Shown one piece after another: positions 1 to 5,456 of a stretch of DNA of 5,693 bases. The position numbers and the translations under genes are program-made. Every line of letters begins with the position of its first letter. Position 1 is the first letter of the stretch. The notes beneath the pieces are model-generated. The model was not told the origin of the DNA, did not search any database, and worked only from the letters and a program-made list of their open reading frames with translations. The stretch is from Oscillospiraceae bacterium (GTDB lineage Bacteria > Bacillota_A > Clostridia > Oscillospirales > Oscillospiraceae), in contig JAFXAV010000021.1 in NCBI GenBank assembly GCA_017516785.1, positions 1-5,693 of the forward strand, read 5' to 3'.

Positions 1-931
<931 letters not shown>

Positions 932-940
932 TCACTTACT

Positions 941-972
941 TGAGGCGCACTTCCTTGGGAAGTGCGCCTTAA
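941..972 (+). terminator. Hairpin after pckA, probable terminator with a weak U tract
   Basis: AGGCGCACTTCC (943-954) and GGAAGTGCGCCT (958-969) form a perfect 12-bp GC-rich stem around a 3-nt loop TTG, 11 nt after the pckA stop. Flanking bases extend it with a G-U and two A-T pairs. Only TTAATT follows instead of a long T run, so intrinsic termination may be partial, or the hairpin may mainly protect the 3' end of the mRNA. Confidence 0.75.
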
Positions 973-1025
973 TTGACAGCTGAGAACTGAGAAGTCAGAA
1001 ATTGTCCATTTTCCATTGTCCATTG
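973..1025. repeat. Imperfect heptamer-periodic intergenic repeat patch
   Basis: This intergenic stretch resolves into 7-base units. CTGAGAA (980-986), CTGAGAA (987-993) and GTCAGAA (994-1000) come first. After the 3-base interruption ATT come GTCCATT (1004-1010), TTCCATT (1011-1017) and GTCCATT (1018-1024). The periodicity is read directly from the sequence. My recollection is that similar strings (variants of TTGTCCATTGTCCATTG and CTGAGAACTGAGAAGTCAG) occur between genes in other Clostridia, which would make this a degenerate dispersed element. No open frame or promoter is evident in it. Confidence 0.6.
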
Positions 1026-1042
1026 CAAACTGGAATTTCTAC

Positions 1043-1071
1043 TTGCACATGCTTTTTCCATGTGCTATAAT
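1043..1071 (+). promoter_or_regulatory. Sigma-A promoter of the lipoprotein gene (extended -10)
   Basis: The -35 box TTGCAC (1043-1048) and -10 box TATAAT (1066-1071) are separated by 17 nt, and TGC directly before the -10 gives an extended -10. Transcription should start near 1078, about 32 nt upstream of the lipoprotein start codon. The 12-mer ATGTGCTATAAT (1060-1071) recurs exactly in the promoter at 2496-2507. Confidence 0.8.
1045..1065. promoter_or_regulatory. Perfect dyad inside the promoter spacer, candidate operator
   Basis: GCACATG (1045-1051) and CATGTGC (1059-1065) are perfect 7-base inverted repeats separated by 7 nt (CTTTTTC). The dyad runs from inside the -35 box to the base just before the -10 box. 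A dimeric repressor bound here would occlude RNA polymerase. The binding protein is unknown. Confidence 0.45.
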
Positions 1072-1090
1072 CATGTCGGAATATACCAAA

Positions 1091-1107
1091 AAGGAAGGAA
1101 AATGTAA
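1091..1107 (+). promoter_or_regulatory. Ribosome binding site with an adjacent start-stop ATGTAA
   Basis: AAGGAAGG (1091-1098) is the Shine-Dalgarno sequence for the lipoprotein gene, but it lies 11 nt from the ATG at 1110. An intervening ATG (1102-1104) is followed at once by TAA (1105-1107), 3 nt after the Shine-Dalgarno. The ATG at 1110 is chosen as the true start because it alone opens the reading frame and begins a canonical lipoprotein signal peptide. The start-stop pair may be neutral or may slightly reduce initiation. Confidence 0.5.
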
Positions 1108-1109
1108 GT

Positions 1110-2423
1110 ATGAAAAAAGTATTTACCCTGATTTTGACCCTGCTGATGATCTTCTCCCTGTTTGCCTGCGGCAAGGGCGAGACTGAGCTGGGCCCCGAAG
1201 TGATCGAGAAAAAGGATAATTCCCGCTACCACGGCATCGTCCACAACCCCAAGGCGTGGTACGATGAGTACATGGCTCTGCCTATCGCCAACGATCAGAT
1301 GACCGAGCAGGAGCTGCGCCAGCTGTGCGTGGATACTTTCCGGCTGAATATGACCATGCCCTGGACTCCCAACCAGCCGATCTCTTACGCCTACCAGCTG
1401 CTGGGCCGTACCAGCGAAGTGGTCATGCCCATCGGCCTGGCCTACTCCGGAATGTGCTATGCCACCGGCATTAAGAACGCCACCTACGGCAACCCTTGGA
1501 AAATGCTGCCCTACTGGGATCCGGAGACCGGTGTTTTGGATGTGGAAGCCATGGGCGAAGAAACTCTGAGTAGGATATCCAGCGCCTGCGCGGCCGGTGC
1601 CCAGCAAGGCTGGCATCGGGTGTCTGACAGCTGTGGCCTTTCGGATATGGCAAACTACAGCATGTATGAGTCCAACATCCTCCCCGTAGGCCCTTATACC
1701 TATGGGCCACACACCTATAACTACAACTTCGTCACCCGAACCGCCACCAGCGAGATCATTGCCGCCAACGGCAATGAGGTGATGTACGAATCCCTGGCGC
1801 AGATGAAGATGGCCGACGGTCTGTTCTCCTCCCCTTCCTGGCATGTGATGATGTGTTCCCAGGATCCGGTGGTGGTGCGCTACCCCGATGGCACGGTCGA
1901 TCCCACCCAAAGCTACCTGCATGTCCATGAGCAGGGCGCTAGTGGCACCAGAACCGACGACCACAACTATCTCCAGGAAAATGGCAAGACCATGCGTCCC
2001 CTGGGCACCATTGACAAAAAGTATACCTTCCAAACCCTGCTGGAAAAGGGCTACATCCCCTTCACCCTGAAGGAATTCACCGGCGAAGAGCCTGTGGAGC
2101 CGGGTAAGGCATGGGTGGGCAGTGAGACTGCCGCCCTGGAAAACGGCAAGGATATGATTGCGAGCGAGATCTTCACCAAGAACATCTACACCAACTACAG
2201 CCTGTGCGCTGTCCAGGTAGAAGTCCACAGCCCTGACGGCACTGTGCTGGTGTGCTACAACCCCAATATCCACACCAGAACCAATAACGCCTCCCTTATG
2301 GACTGCCTGTTGAAAGACCGGGTCACACCCTATGCCAACGGCAAGAACACCATCCATGTGTATGCCCGGTTGGCCAACGGCGAGCTGGTGGAAGCCTTCA
2401 ACACCCTGCTGAAAATGCAGTAA
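1110..2423 (+). CDS. Secreted/membrane-anchored lipoprotein of unknown function
   Basis: This 437-aa protein has a clear type II signal peptide: Met-Lys-Lys, a hydrophobic core at residues 4-18, and the lipobox LFAC ending at Cys20. It should be exported, lipidated on Cys20 and anchored to the outer face of the membrane. The mature part is rich in Tyr, Trp and Asn, with no further membrane segment and no motif I can assign with certainty. Segments that look structured are HGIVHNPKAWYDEYM (41-55), GLAYSGMCYATG (109-120, Cys116), SACAAGAQQGWHRVSDSCG (158-176), SPSWHVMM (241-248, His245) and YLHVHEQ (269-275). The order of a Cys early, a His before a beta-like stretch and a later polar residue resembles papain/NlpC-P60-like hydrolases, but this is only a weak guess. 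The C-terminal part (about 355-437) looks like an all-beta domain. The gene has its own promoter and terminator, so it is a single-gene unit. A 428-aa antisense open frame across it is judged a composition artefact. Confidence 0.88.
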   Translation: MKKVFTLILTLLMIFSLFACGKGETELGPEVIEKKDNSRYHGIVHNPKAWYDEYMALPIANDQMTEQELRQLCVDTFRLNMTMPWTPNQPISYAYQLLGRTSEVVMPIGLAYSGMCYATGIKNATYGNPWKMLPYWDPETGVLDVEAMGEETLSRISSACAAGAQQGWHRVSDSCGLSDMANYSMYESNILPVGPYTYGPHTYNYNFVTRTATSEIIAANGNEVMYESLAQMKMADGLFSSPSWHVMMCSQDPVVVRYPDGTVDPTQSYLHVHEQGASGTRTDDHNYLQENGKTMRPLGTIDKKYTFQTLLEKGYIPFTLKEFTGEEPVEPGKAWVGSETAALENGKDMIASEIFTKNIYTNYSLCAVQVEVHSPDGTVLVCYNPNIHTRTNNASLMDCLLKDRVTPYANGKNTIHVYARLANGELVEAFNTLLKMQ

Positions 2424-2432
2424 TTTCCTTTG

Positions 2433-2461
2433 AAAGGACGCGATTCGTCGCGTCCTTTTTT
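2433..2461 (+). terminator. Intrinsic terminator of the lipoprotein gene
   Basis: AAAGGACGCGA (2433-2443) pairs perfectly with TCGCGTCCTTT (2448-2458) around a TTCG tetraloop, and the stem runs into six T residues (2456-2461). It starts 9 nt after the stop codon. This is a textbook Rho-independent terminator and separates the lipoprotein gene from the ruv operon. Confidence 0.93.
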
Positions 2462-2478
2462 CTTGCGTAATTTCTCCG

Positions 2479-2507
2479 TTGTCATTTATAAACGAATGTG
2501 CTATAAT
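2479..2507 (+). promoter_or_regulatory. Sigma-A promoter of the ruv operon
   Basis: The -35 box TTGTCA (2479-2484), a 17-nt spacer and -10 box TATAAT (2502-2507) with an extended TGC give a good promoter, with transcription expected near 2514. It is 18 nt past the previous terminator. I see no GAAC-N4-GTTC site of the Gram-positive LexA type nearby, so SOS control is not supported by the sequence. Confidence 0.8.
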
Positions 2508-2536
2508 GAAAAAAATATGCTTATGAGGTGAGCACT

Positions 2537-2722
2537 ATGGAAAATCAGGACAAGGATATCCTGCAGGAGCAGGAAGAAGAACTGGAGCAGCAGCTGCAGC
2601 AGGAGACCCCCAAATATATCCCCCGACCTGCATGGCAGGTGTGGGGAGCACGGATCGCCCTGGTGCTGTTCATCGCTTTGATCCTGATGTATATGATTAA
2701 CATCGCAAGAGGTAACCTGTAA
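2537..2722 (+). CDS. Small single-pass membrane protein, first gene of the ruv operon
   Basis: This 61-aa protein has a charged N-terminus very rich in Glu and Gln (residues 5-23, probably a short helix or coiled coil), a Pro-containing linker (KYIPRPAWQVW, 26-36), and one hydrophobic segment at about 39-56 (ARIALVLFIALILMYMIN). By the positive-inside rule the topology is not obvious: Arg39 precedes the segment and Arg58 follows it. The start is set at ATG 2537 and not at the in-frame GTG 2528, because GAGGTG (2525-2530) is the ribosome binding site, 6 nt before the ATG, and overlaps the GTG. Its stop overlaps the ruvC start as TAATG, so the two genes are translationally coupled. I do not recognise the family. 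Position suggests only co-expression with ruvC, and a role in recombination is not shown. Confidence 0.8.
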   Translation: MENQDKDILQEQEEELEQQLQQETPKYIPRPAWQVWGARIALVLFIALILMYMINIARGNL

Positions 2723-3222
2723 TGCGCATTTTGGGCATTGACCCGGGCTACGGCATCACCGGCTTCGGTGTGATCGATGCCCAGCGGGGACGCACCCAGC
2801 TCATTACCTGCGGTGCGATCACTACCCCGGCGGGGATGGATTTTTCCGCCCGGTTGGAGATCATTTATGAGGATATGCGCGCTCTGCTGGAAAAGGTCAA
2901 GCCGGATGCGGTAGCCATTGAGGAGCTGTTTTTCGGTCAGAATGTCACCACCGGTATCGGGGTTGCCCAAAGCCGGGGAGTCATTTTGCTGGCCATTCGC
3001 CAGGCCGGTCTGCAGGCAACAGCTTATAAGCCTTCCCAGGTAAAACAGGCGGTGGCGGGCTACGGCAACGCCACCAAGCACCAGGTACAGGACATGACCA
3101 AGCGCCTTTTGGGGCTGGATGCCATGCCCAAGCCCGACGACGCTGCCGATGCCATCGCCATCGCCCTCTGCCATGCCCGCTCCAGCACCTCTCTCCTGGC
3201 CGGAGCAATGGGCGAAAAATAA
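2722..3222 (+). CDS. ruvC: Crossover junction endodeoxyribonuclease RuvC
   Basis: RuvC is a homodimeric nuclease that resolves Holliday junctions by symmetric nicking, acting with the RuvAB branch-migration complex during recombinational repair. The 166-aa product is near the usual length of 160-175. It has an RNase H-like fold with the expected acidic residues: Asp7 in the opening ILGIDPGYGITGFGVI, Glu67 in the strand AVAIEELFFGQN, and Asp140 and Asp143 in KPDDAADAIAIALCHA. KPSQVKQAVAGYGNATKHQVQ (103-123) is the conserved DNA-binding region. All four catalytic positions are present, so the enzyme should be active. The ATG overlaps the upstream stop by one base, with AAGAGG (2707-2712) 9 nt ahead. 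ruvA follows after 31 nt. Confidence 0.97.
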   Translation: MRILGIDPGYGITGFGVIDAQRGRTQLITCGAITTPAGMDFSARLEIIYEDMRALLEKVKPDAVAIEELFFGQNVTTGIGVAQSRGVILLAIRQAGLQATAYKPSQVKQAVAGYGNATKHQVQDMTKRLLGLDAMPKPDDAADAIAIALCHARSSTSLLAGAMGEK

Positions 3223-3253
3223 CTTTCAATTATCAAAACCGGAGGTTTTTGCC

Positions 3254-3850
3254 ATGTTATACTATGTTTCCGGAACGGTGACTGTGCTGGAGCCCAATCT
3301 GGCGGTGGTTGACTGCGGCGGTGTGGGCTACGGCTGCCGGGTCACCGGGTATACCGCTGCCCAGCTGCGGCTGGATCAGCCGGCAAAATTATTTATCACC
3401 GAGTCTATCCGGGAGGATGCCTTCGACCTGTTCGGTTTTATCAGCCGGGAGGAGCAGCACTGCTTCGAGCTGCTGACTACCGTCAACGGTGTAGGCCCTA
3501 AGGCCGCCATGGCCATTCTTTCCGCCGGCCCGCAGAATTTTACCCTGGCAGTCATGACCGGGGACGAAAAATTGCTGACCGCTGCCCAGGGCGTAGGAAA
3601 AAAGCTGGCCCAGCGTATCATTTTGGAGCTGAAAGACAAAATGGGCGGCGGCAGCGCCCAGCTGGATTTCTCCGGCGGCGCCGCACCGGTTGCAGCCCCT
3701 CAGGGCAGCCTGGCGACTGCCCGTTCCGCCTTGCAGGAGCTGGGCTATTCTCCCGCGGAGATCGCTTCCGCCCTCAAAAATGCCGACCCCAACGCCTCCA
3801 CCGAAGAGCTCATCCGTCATGCCCTCCGCGCCATGGTCATGAAGAATTGA
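3254..3850 (+). CDS. ruvA: Holliday junction branch migration protein RuvA
   Basis: RuvA binds four-way DNA junctions as a tetramer and loads the RuvB motor. The 198-aa protein matches the family length. Residues 1-62 form the OB-fold domain (MLYYVSGTVTVLEPN...), including the acidic pin Glu54-Asp55 in IREDAFDLFGF, which separates strands at the crossover. Residues about 70-130 hold two helix-hairpin-helix motifs, VNGVGPKAAM (77-86) and QGVGKKLAQRI (112-122). A flexible Gly/Ala/Pro linker (131-152) joins the RuvB-binding domain III at about 153-198 (ARSALQELGYSPAEI...). The start is ATG 3254, 8 nt after GGAGG (3241-3245); the frame is open further upstream inside ruvC, but that extension has no ribosome binding site. 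In this genome ruvB does not follow directly, because a nuclease cassette begins 7 nt after the ruvA stop. Confidence 0.97.
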   Translation: MLYYVSGTVTVLEPNLAVVDCGGVGYGCRVTGYTAAQLRLDQPAKLFITESIREDAFDLFGFISREEQHCFELLTTVNGVGPKAAMAILSAGPQNFTLAVMTGDEKLLTAAQGVGKKLAQRIILELKDKMGGGSAQLDFSGGAAPVAAPQGSLATARSALQELGYSPAEIASALKNADPNASTEELIRHALRAMVMKN

Positions 3851-3857
3851 GTGAGAT

Positions 3858-3914
3858 AAAGCCTCCCTTGTGTAAAGGGAGGTGGCACGGCGTAAGCCGT
3901 GACGGAGGGATTGT
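3858..3914 (+). repeat. Left arm of nuclease cassette (two hairpins plus tail)
   Basis: Hairpin A is CCTCCCTT (3862-3869), loop GTGTA, AAGGGAGG (3875-3882), an 8-bp stem. Hairpin B is CACGGC (3886-3891), loop GTAA (GNRA type), GCCGTG (3896-3901), a 6-bp stem. The tail GAGGGATTGT (3905-3914) contains most of the ribosome binding site of the nuclease gene. The arm is also open in the nuclease reading frame back to a TTG at 3847, reading ...PPLCKGRWHGVSRDGGI. Confidence 0.85.
3904..3909 (+). promoter_or_regulatory. Repeat-borne ribosome binding site of the nuclease gene
   Basis: GGAGGG lies 6 nt before the ATG at 3916, a near-ideal Shine-Dalgarno, and falls within the inner part of the left repeat arm. 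It decides the start codon against the in-frame TTG at 3847, which overlaps the ruvA stop and would translate the whole repeat arm. Its five bases GGAGG can pair with CCTCC at 3862-3866, and the tail can pair with 4260-4269 in the right arm. Confidence 0.75.
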
Positions 3915-3915
3915 C

Positions 3916-4284
3916 ATGCAGTATAAACATAATGCGAGTCTAACGCCTTTTGCCAAAGAACTGCGGAAAAATATGACAAAAGAGGAGCGACACCTTTGGT
4001 ATGATTTTTTAAGGGGGCATCCTGGCAGATTTGCCAGACAGAAGGTGTTAGGAAAATACATAGCAGACTTTTACAGCGCCCAGGCAAAGATGGTCATAGA
4101 GTTGGATGGATCACAGCATTTTGATCCCGAAGAGATCCGTAAGGATCAGCAGCGGACAGCCTTTTTGGAGGGGTATGGGTTACAGATTGTGCGCATACCC
4201 AATAATGCAGTAAGCGAAAATTTTCGCGGTGTATGCGATTACTTGGATGAATTGATTGAACAATCCCTCAGTCAGCTCCGCTGA
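3916..4284 (+). CDS. DUF559 / Vsr-like endonuclease-domain protein
   Basis: This 122-aa protein belongs to the DUF559 family, predicted PD-(D/E)XK-fold nucleases related to the very-short-patch repair (Vsr) endonucleases. Visible features are [20 protein letters not shown] (9-28), [16 protein letters not shown] (38-53) with the likely catalytic Asp51, VIELDGSQH (60-68) with Glu62, Asp64 and His68, an Arg/Lys-rich helix [14 protein letters not shown] (75-88), and the closing strand [10 protein letters not shown] (90-99). The length is typical and the domain complete, so a functional nuclease is plausible; its DNA target is unknown. The gene is AT-richer than its neighbours and uses TTA, ATA and AGA codons rare in ruvA/ruvB, suggesting transfer. 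Its last residues (QSLSQLR) and stop codon are encoded inside the right arm. With no promoter of its own seen, it is probably read from the ruv operon transcript. Confidence 0.88.
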   Translation: MQYKHNASLTPFAKELRKNMTKEERHLWYDFLRGHPGRFARQKVLGKYIADFYSAQAKMVIELDGSQHFDPEEIRKDQQRTAFLEGYGLQIVRIPNNAVSENFRGVCDYLDELIEQSLSQLR

Positions 4285-4311
4285 CAGCTCCCTTTACACA
4301 AGGGAGCCTTT
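4260..4311 (-). repeat. Right arm of nuclease cassette (inverted copy)
   Basis: Read on the - strand from 4311 the order is the same as in the left arm: AAAG, hairpin A with GCTCCCTT/AAGGGAGC around GTGTA, hairpin B with GTCAGC/GCTGAC around GGA (+ strand 4271-4276 and 4280-4285, loop TCC), then the tail GAGGGATTGT ending at 4260. Relative to the left arm, hairpin A has a swapped basal pair (G-C for C-G) and hairpin B has an unrelated sequence but the same stem length. Only TTT follows hairpin A on the + strand, so it is not a convincing terminator. Confidence 0.85.
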
Positions 4312-4334
4312 GTACAAAATTGGAGGATAGTTTT

Positions 4335-5372
4335 ATGAGCATAGAGTTTAATGAAGATATCATGTCGCCGGTGGTTTCTCCGGTGTATGCCCCCCAGGAT
4401 GCGGGGGAGATCGGCCTGCGGCCCAAGCTGCTGGCGGACTATACCGGACAGGAAAAAGCCAAGGGTAACCTGTCTGTTTACATCGAGGCTGCCCGGAAGC
4501 GGGGTGAGCCCCTGGATCACACCTTGCTTTATGGCCCTCCCGGCCTGGGCAAGACCACCCTGGCGGGTGTCATCGCCAACGAGATGGGCGCGGGCATCCG
4601 GGTGACCTCCGGCCCGGCCATTGAAAAACCCGGTGACCTGGCAGCGCTGCTGACCAACCTGAGCCCGGGAGATATCCTGTTTATCGACGAGATCCACCGT
4701 CTGAACCGGGCGGTAGAGGAGATCCTCTACCCGGCCATGGAGGACTTCGCCATCGATATCATCGTAGGCAAAGGCCCTTCCGCCAATTCCATCCGGCTGG
4801 ATCTGCCAAAATTCACCCTGGTGGGCGCCACCACCCGGGCAGGTCAGCTCAGTGCCCCTCTGCGGGATCGGTTCGGCGTCAGCCTGCGGCTGGAGCTGTA
4901 TACCAATGAGGAGCTGGCCCGGATCGTCACCCGCTCCGCAACCATCCTGGGCATGGAGATCGACCCCCGGGGCGCATTGGAGATCGCCTCCCGCAGCCGG
5001 GGAACGCCCCGAATCGCTAACCGCTTTTTGCGCCGTGTCCGGGACTTTGCCCAGGTCATGGGCGACGGTGTCATCACCAAGGAGGCTGCCGACCTGGCAC
5101 TGAGCCGCCTGGAGGTGGACGGCCTGGGACTGGACAACATTGACCGGCGGATGCTGGGTGCCATCATTCAAAATTACGGCGGTGGCCCCGTTGGCCTGGA
5201 GACCCTGGCGGCCACCATCGGCGAGGAAGCCATCACATTGGAGGATGTGTACGAGCCCTATCTCATGCAGCTGGGCTTTTTGACCCGCACCCCCCGGGGA
5301 CGCTGCGTGACCCGCCTGGCCTACGACCATCTGCACATTCCCTTCAACGGACAGACTGGATTTGAAATTTGA
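4335..5372 (+). CDS. ruvB: Holliday junction branch migration helicase RuvB
   Basis: RuvB is the AAA+ hexameric ring motor that, loaded by RuvA, pumps DNA through Holliday junctions. The 345-aa protein is full length for the family (about 330-350). Motifs in order are [19 protein letters not shown] (28-46), the entry block; Walker [10 protein letters not shown] (67-75); Walker B LFIDEIH (115-121); sensor 1 GATTRAG (164-170); the PLRDRFG arginine-finger segment (175-181); sensor 2 region RGTPRIANR (222-230); and a C-terminal winged-helix domain (about 260-345) with [10 protein letters not shown]. All ATPase motifs are intact. ATG 4335 is preferred because GGAGG (4322-4326) lies 8 nt upstream; an in-frame TTG at 4320 overlaps that site. 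The gene keeps its own ribosome binding site 10 nt outside the cassette, so the insertion need not block its translation. No clear terminator hairpin follows, only an A/T-rich stretch with a T run at 5404-5410. Confidence 0.98.
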   Translation: MSIEFNEDIMSPVVSPVYAPQDAGEIGLRPKLLADYTGQEKAKGNLSVYIEAARKRGEPLDHTLLYGPPGLGKTTLAGVIANEMGAGIRVTSGPAIEKPGDLAALLTNLSPGDILFIDEIHRLNRAVEEILYPAMEDFAIDIIVGKGPSANSIRLDLPKFTLVGATTRAGQLSAPLRDRFGVSLRLELYTNEELARIVTRSATILGMEIDPRGALEIASRSRGTPRIANRFLRRVRDFAQVMGDGVITKEAADLALSRLEVDGLGLDNIDRRMLGAIIQNYGGGPVGLETLAATIGEEAITLEDVYEPYLMQLGFLTRTPRGRCVTRLAYDHLHIPFNGQTGFEI

Positions 5373-5421
5373 GAAAATTGCACAAAAAGTTAAAAATTCC
5401 AAGTTTTTTTCATAGAATGTA

Positions 5422-5450
5422 TTGACAAATTTTACGAATTTGTATATAAT
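5422..5450 (+). promoter_or_regulatory. Consensus sigma-A promoter of the zinc-ribbon gene
   Basis: TTGACA (5422-5427) and TATAAT (5445-5450), both exact consensus, are separated by 17 nt. This is the strongest promoter in the window, with transcription expected near 5457. It lies 49 nt after the ruvB stop in an A/T-rich stretch that could act as an UP-like element. Confidence 0.9.
5425..5443. promoter_or_regulatory. Perfect dyad in the consensus promoter spacer, candidate operator
   Basis: ACAAATT (5425-5431) and AATTTGT (5437-5443) are perfect 7-base inverted repeats with a 5-nt centre TTACG. The dyad covers the last three bases of the -35 box and nearly the whole spacer. A consensus promoter with an internal palindrome is typical of a repressible gene; the regulator is not identifiable from this sequence. 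Confidence 0.5.
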
Positions 5451-5456
5451 GCGGTT

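Larger units (their letters stand above)
3858..4311 (+). mobile_element. Hairpin-armed inverted-repeat cassette carrying a DUF559 nuclease gene
   Basis: The unit consists of a 57-bp left arm, a small nuclease gene and a 52-bp right arm in inverted orientation. Shared blocks are AAAG, a 19-base identical stretch CTCCCTTGTGTAAAGGGAG, short TG and CA pieces, and the inner tail GAGGGATTGT. Composition differs from the flanks: sampled 60-base lines inside the gene are 35-47% GC (3961-4020: 25/60; 4081-4140: 28/60; 4201-4260: 21/60), against 39/60 for a ruvB line (4801-4860). Excision would leave a 30-nt ruvA-ruvB spacer. There is no transposase gene, and I find no convincing target-site duplication. 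It may be a MITE- or REP-like element whose cargo nuclease is part of its own spread, or an element mobilised in trans. Outer ends are placed at the limits of arm similarity and may be off by a few bases. Confidence 0.72.

Noticed and set aside
1071..2357. 428-aa antisense open frame opposite the lipoprotein gene
   Set aside because: Its product has no recognisable domain and is a Gly/His/Val-rich composition typical of a reverse-strand shadow. The + strand frame has promoter, Shine-Dalgarno, signal peptide and terminator.
2470..2536. LexA/SOS operator in the ruv promoter
   Set aside because: No GAAC-N4-GTTC or close variant is present. CATT...AATG (2483-2498) is a 4-bp dyad only.
2545..3174. 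Antisense open frame opposite the small membrane protein and ruvC
   Set aside because: Low-complexity Ser/Cys tail and no family resemblance; the + strand genes account for the region.
3858..4311. CRISPR array
   Set aside because: There are only two repeats, in inverted orientation, with a full gene between them; no spacer-sized intervals.
4286..4313. Right-arm hairpin A as a terminator ahead of ruvB
   Set aside because: The 8-bp stem is followed by only three T residues, and terminating there would silence ruvB, whose ribosome binding site is intact just downstream.
3845..4322. AATTG on both sides of the cassette as a target-site duplication
   Set aside because: The copies (3845-3849 and 4318-4322) lie at unequal distances from the arm ends (8 and 6 nt) and the 5-mer is common, so the evidence is too weak.
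4272..5402. 376-aa antisense open frame opposite ruvB
   Set aside because: It is a shadow of the ruvB coding frame. The + strand product carries every RuvB motif.
5361..5410. Intrinsic terminator after ruvB
   Set aside because: There is an A/T-rich stretch and a T run, but no stable GC-containing stem precedes it.
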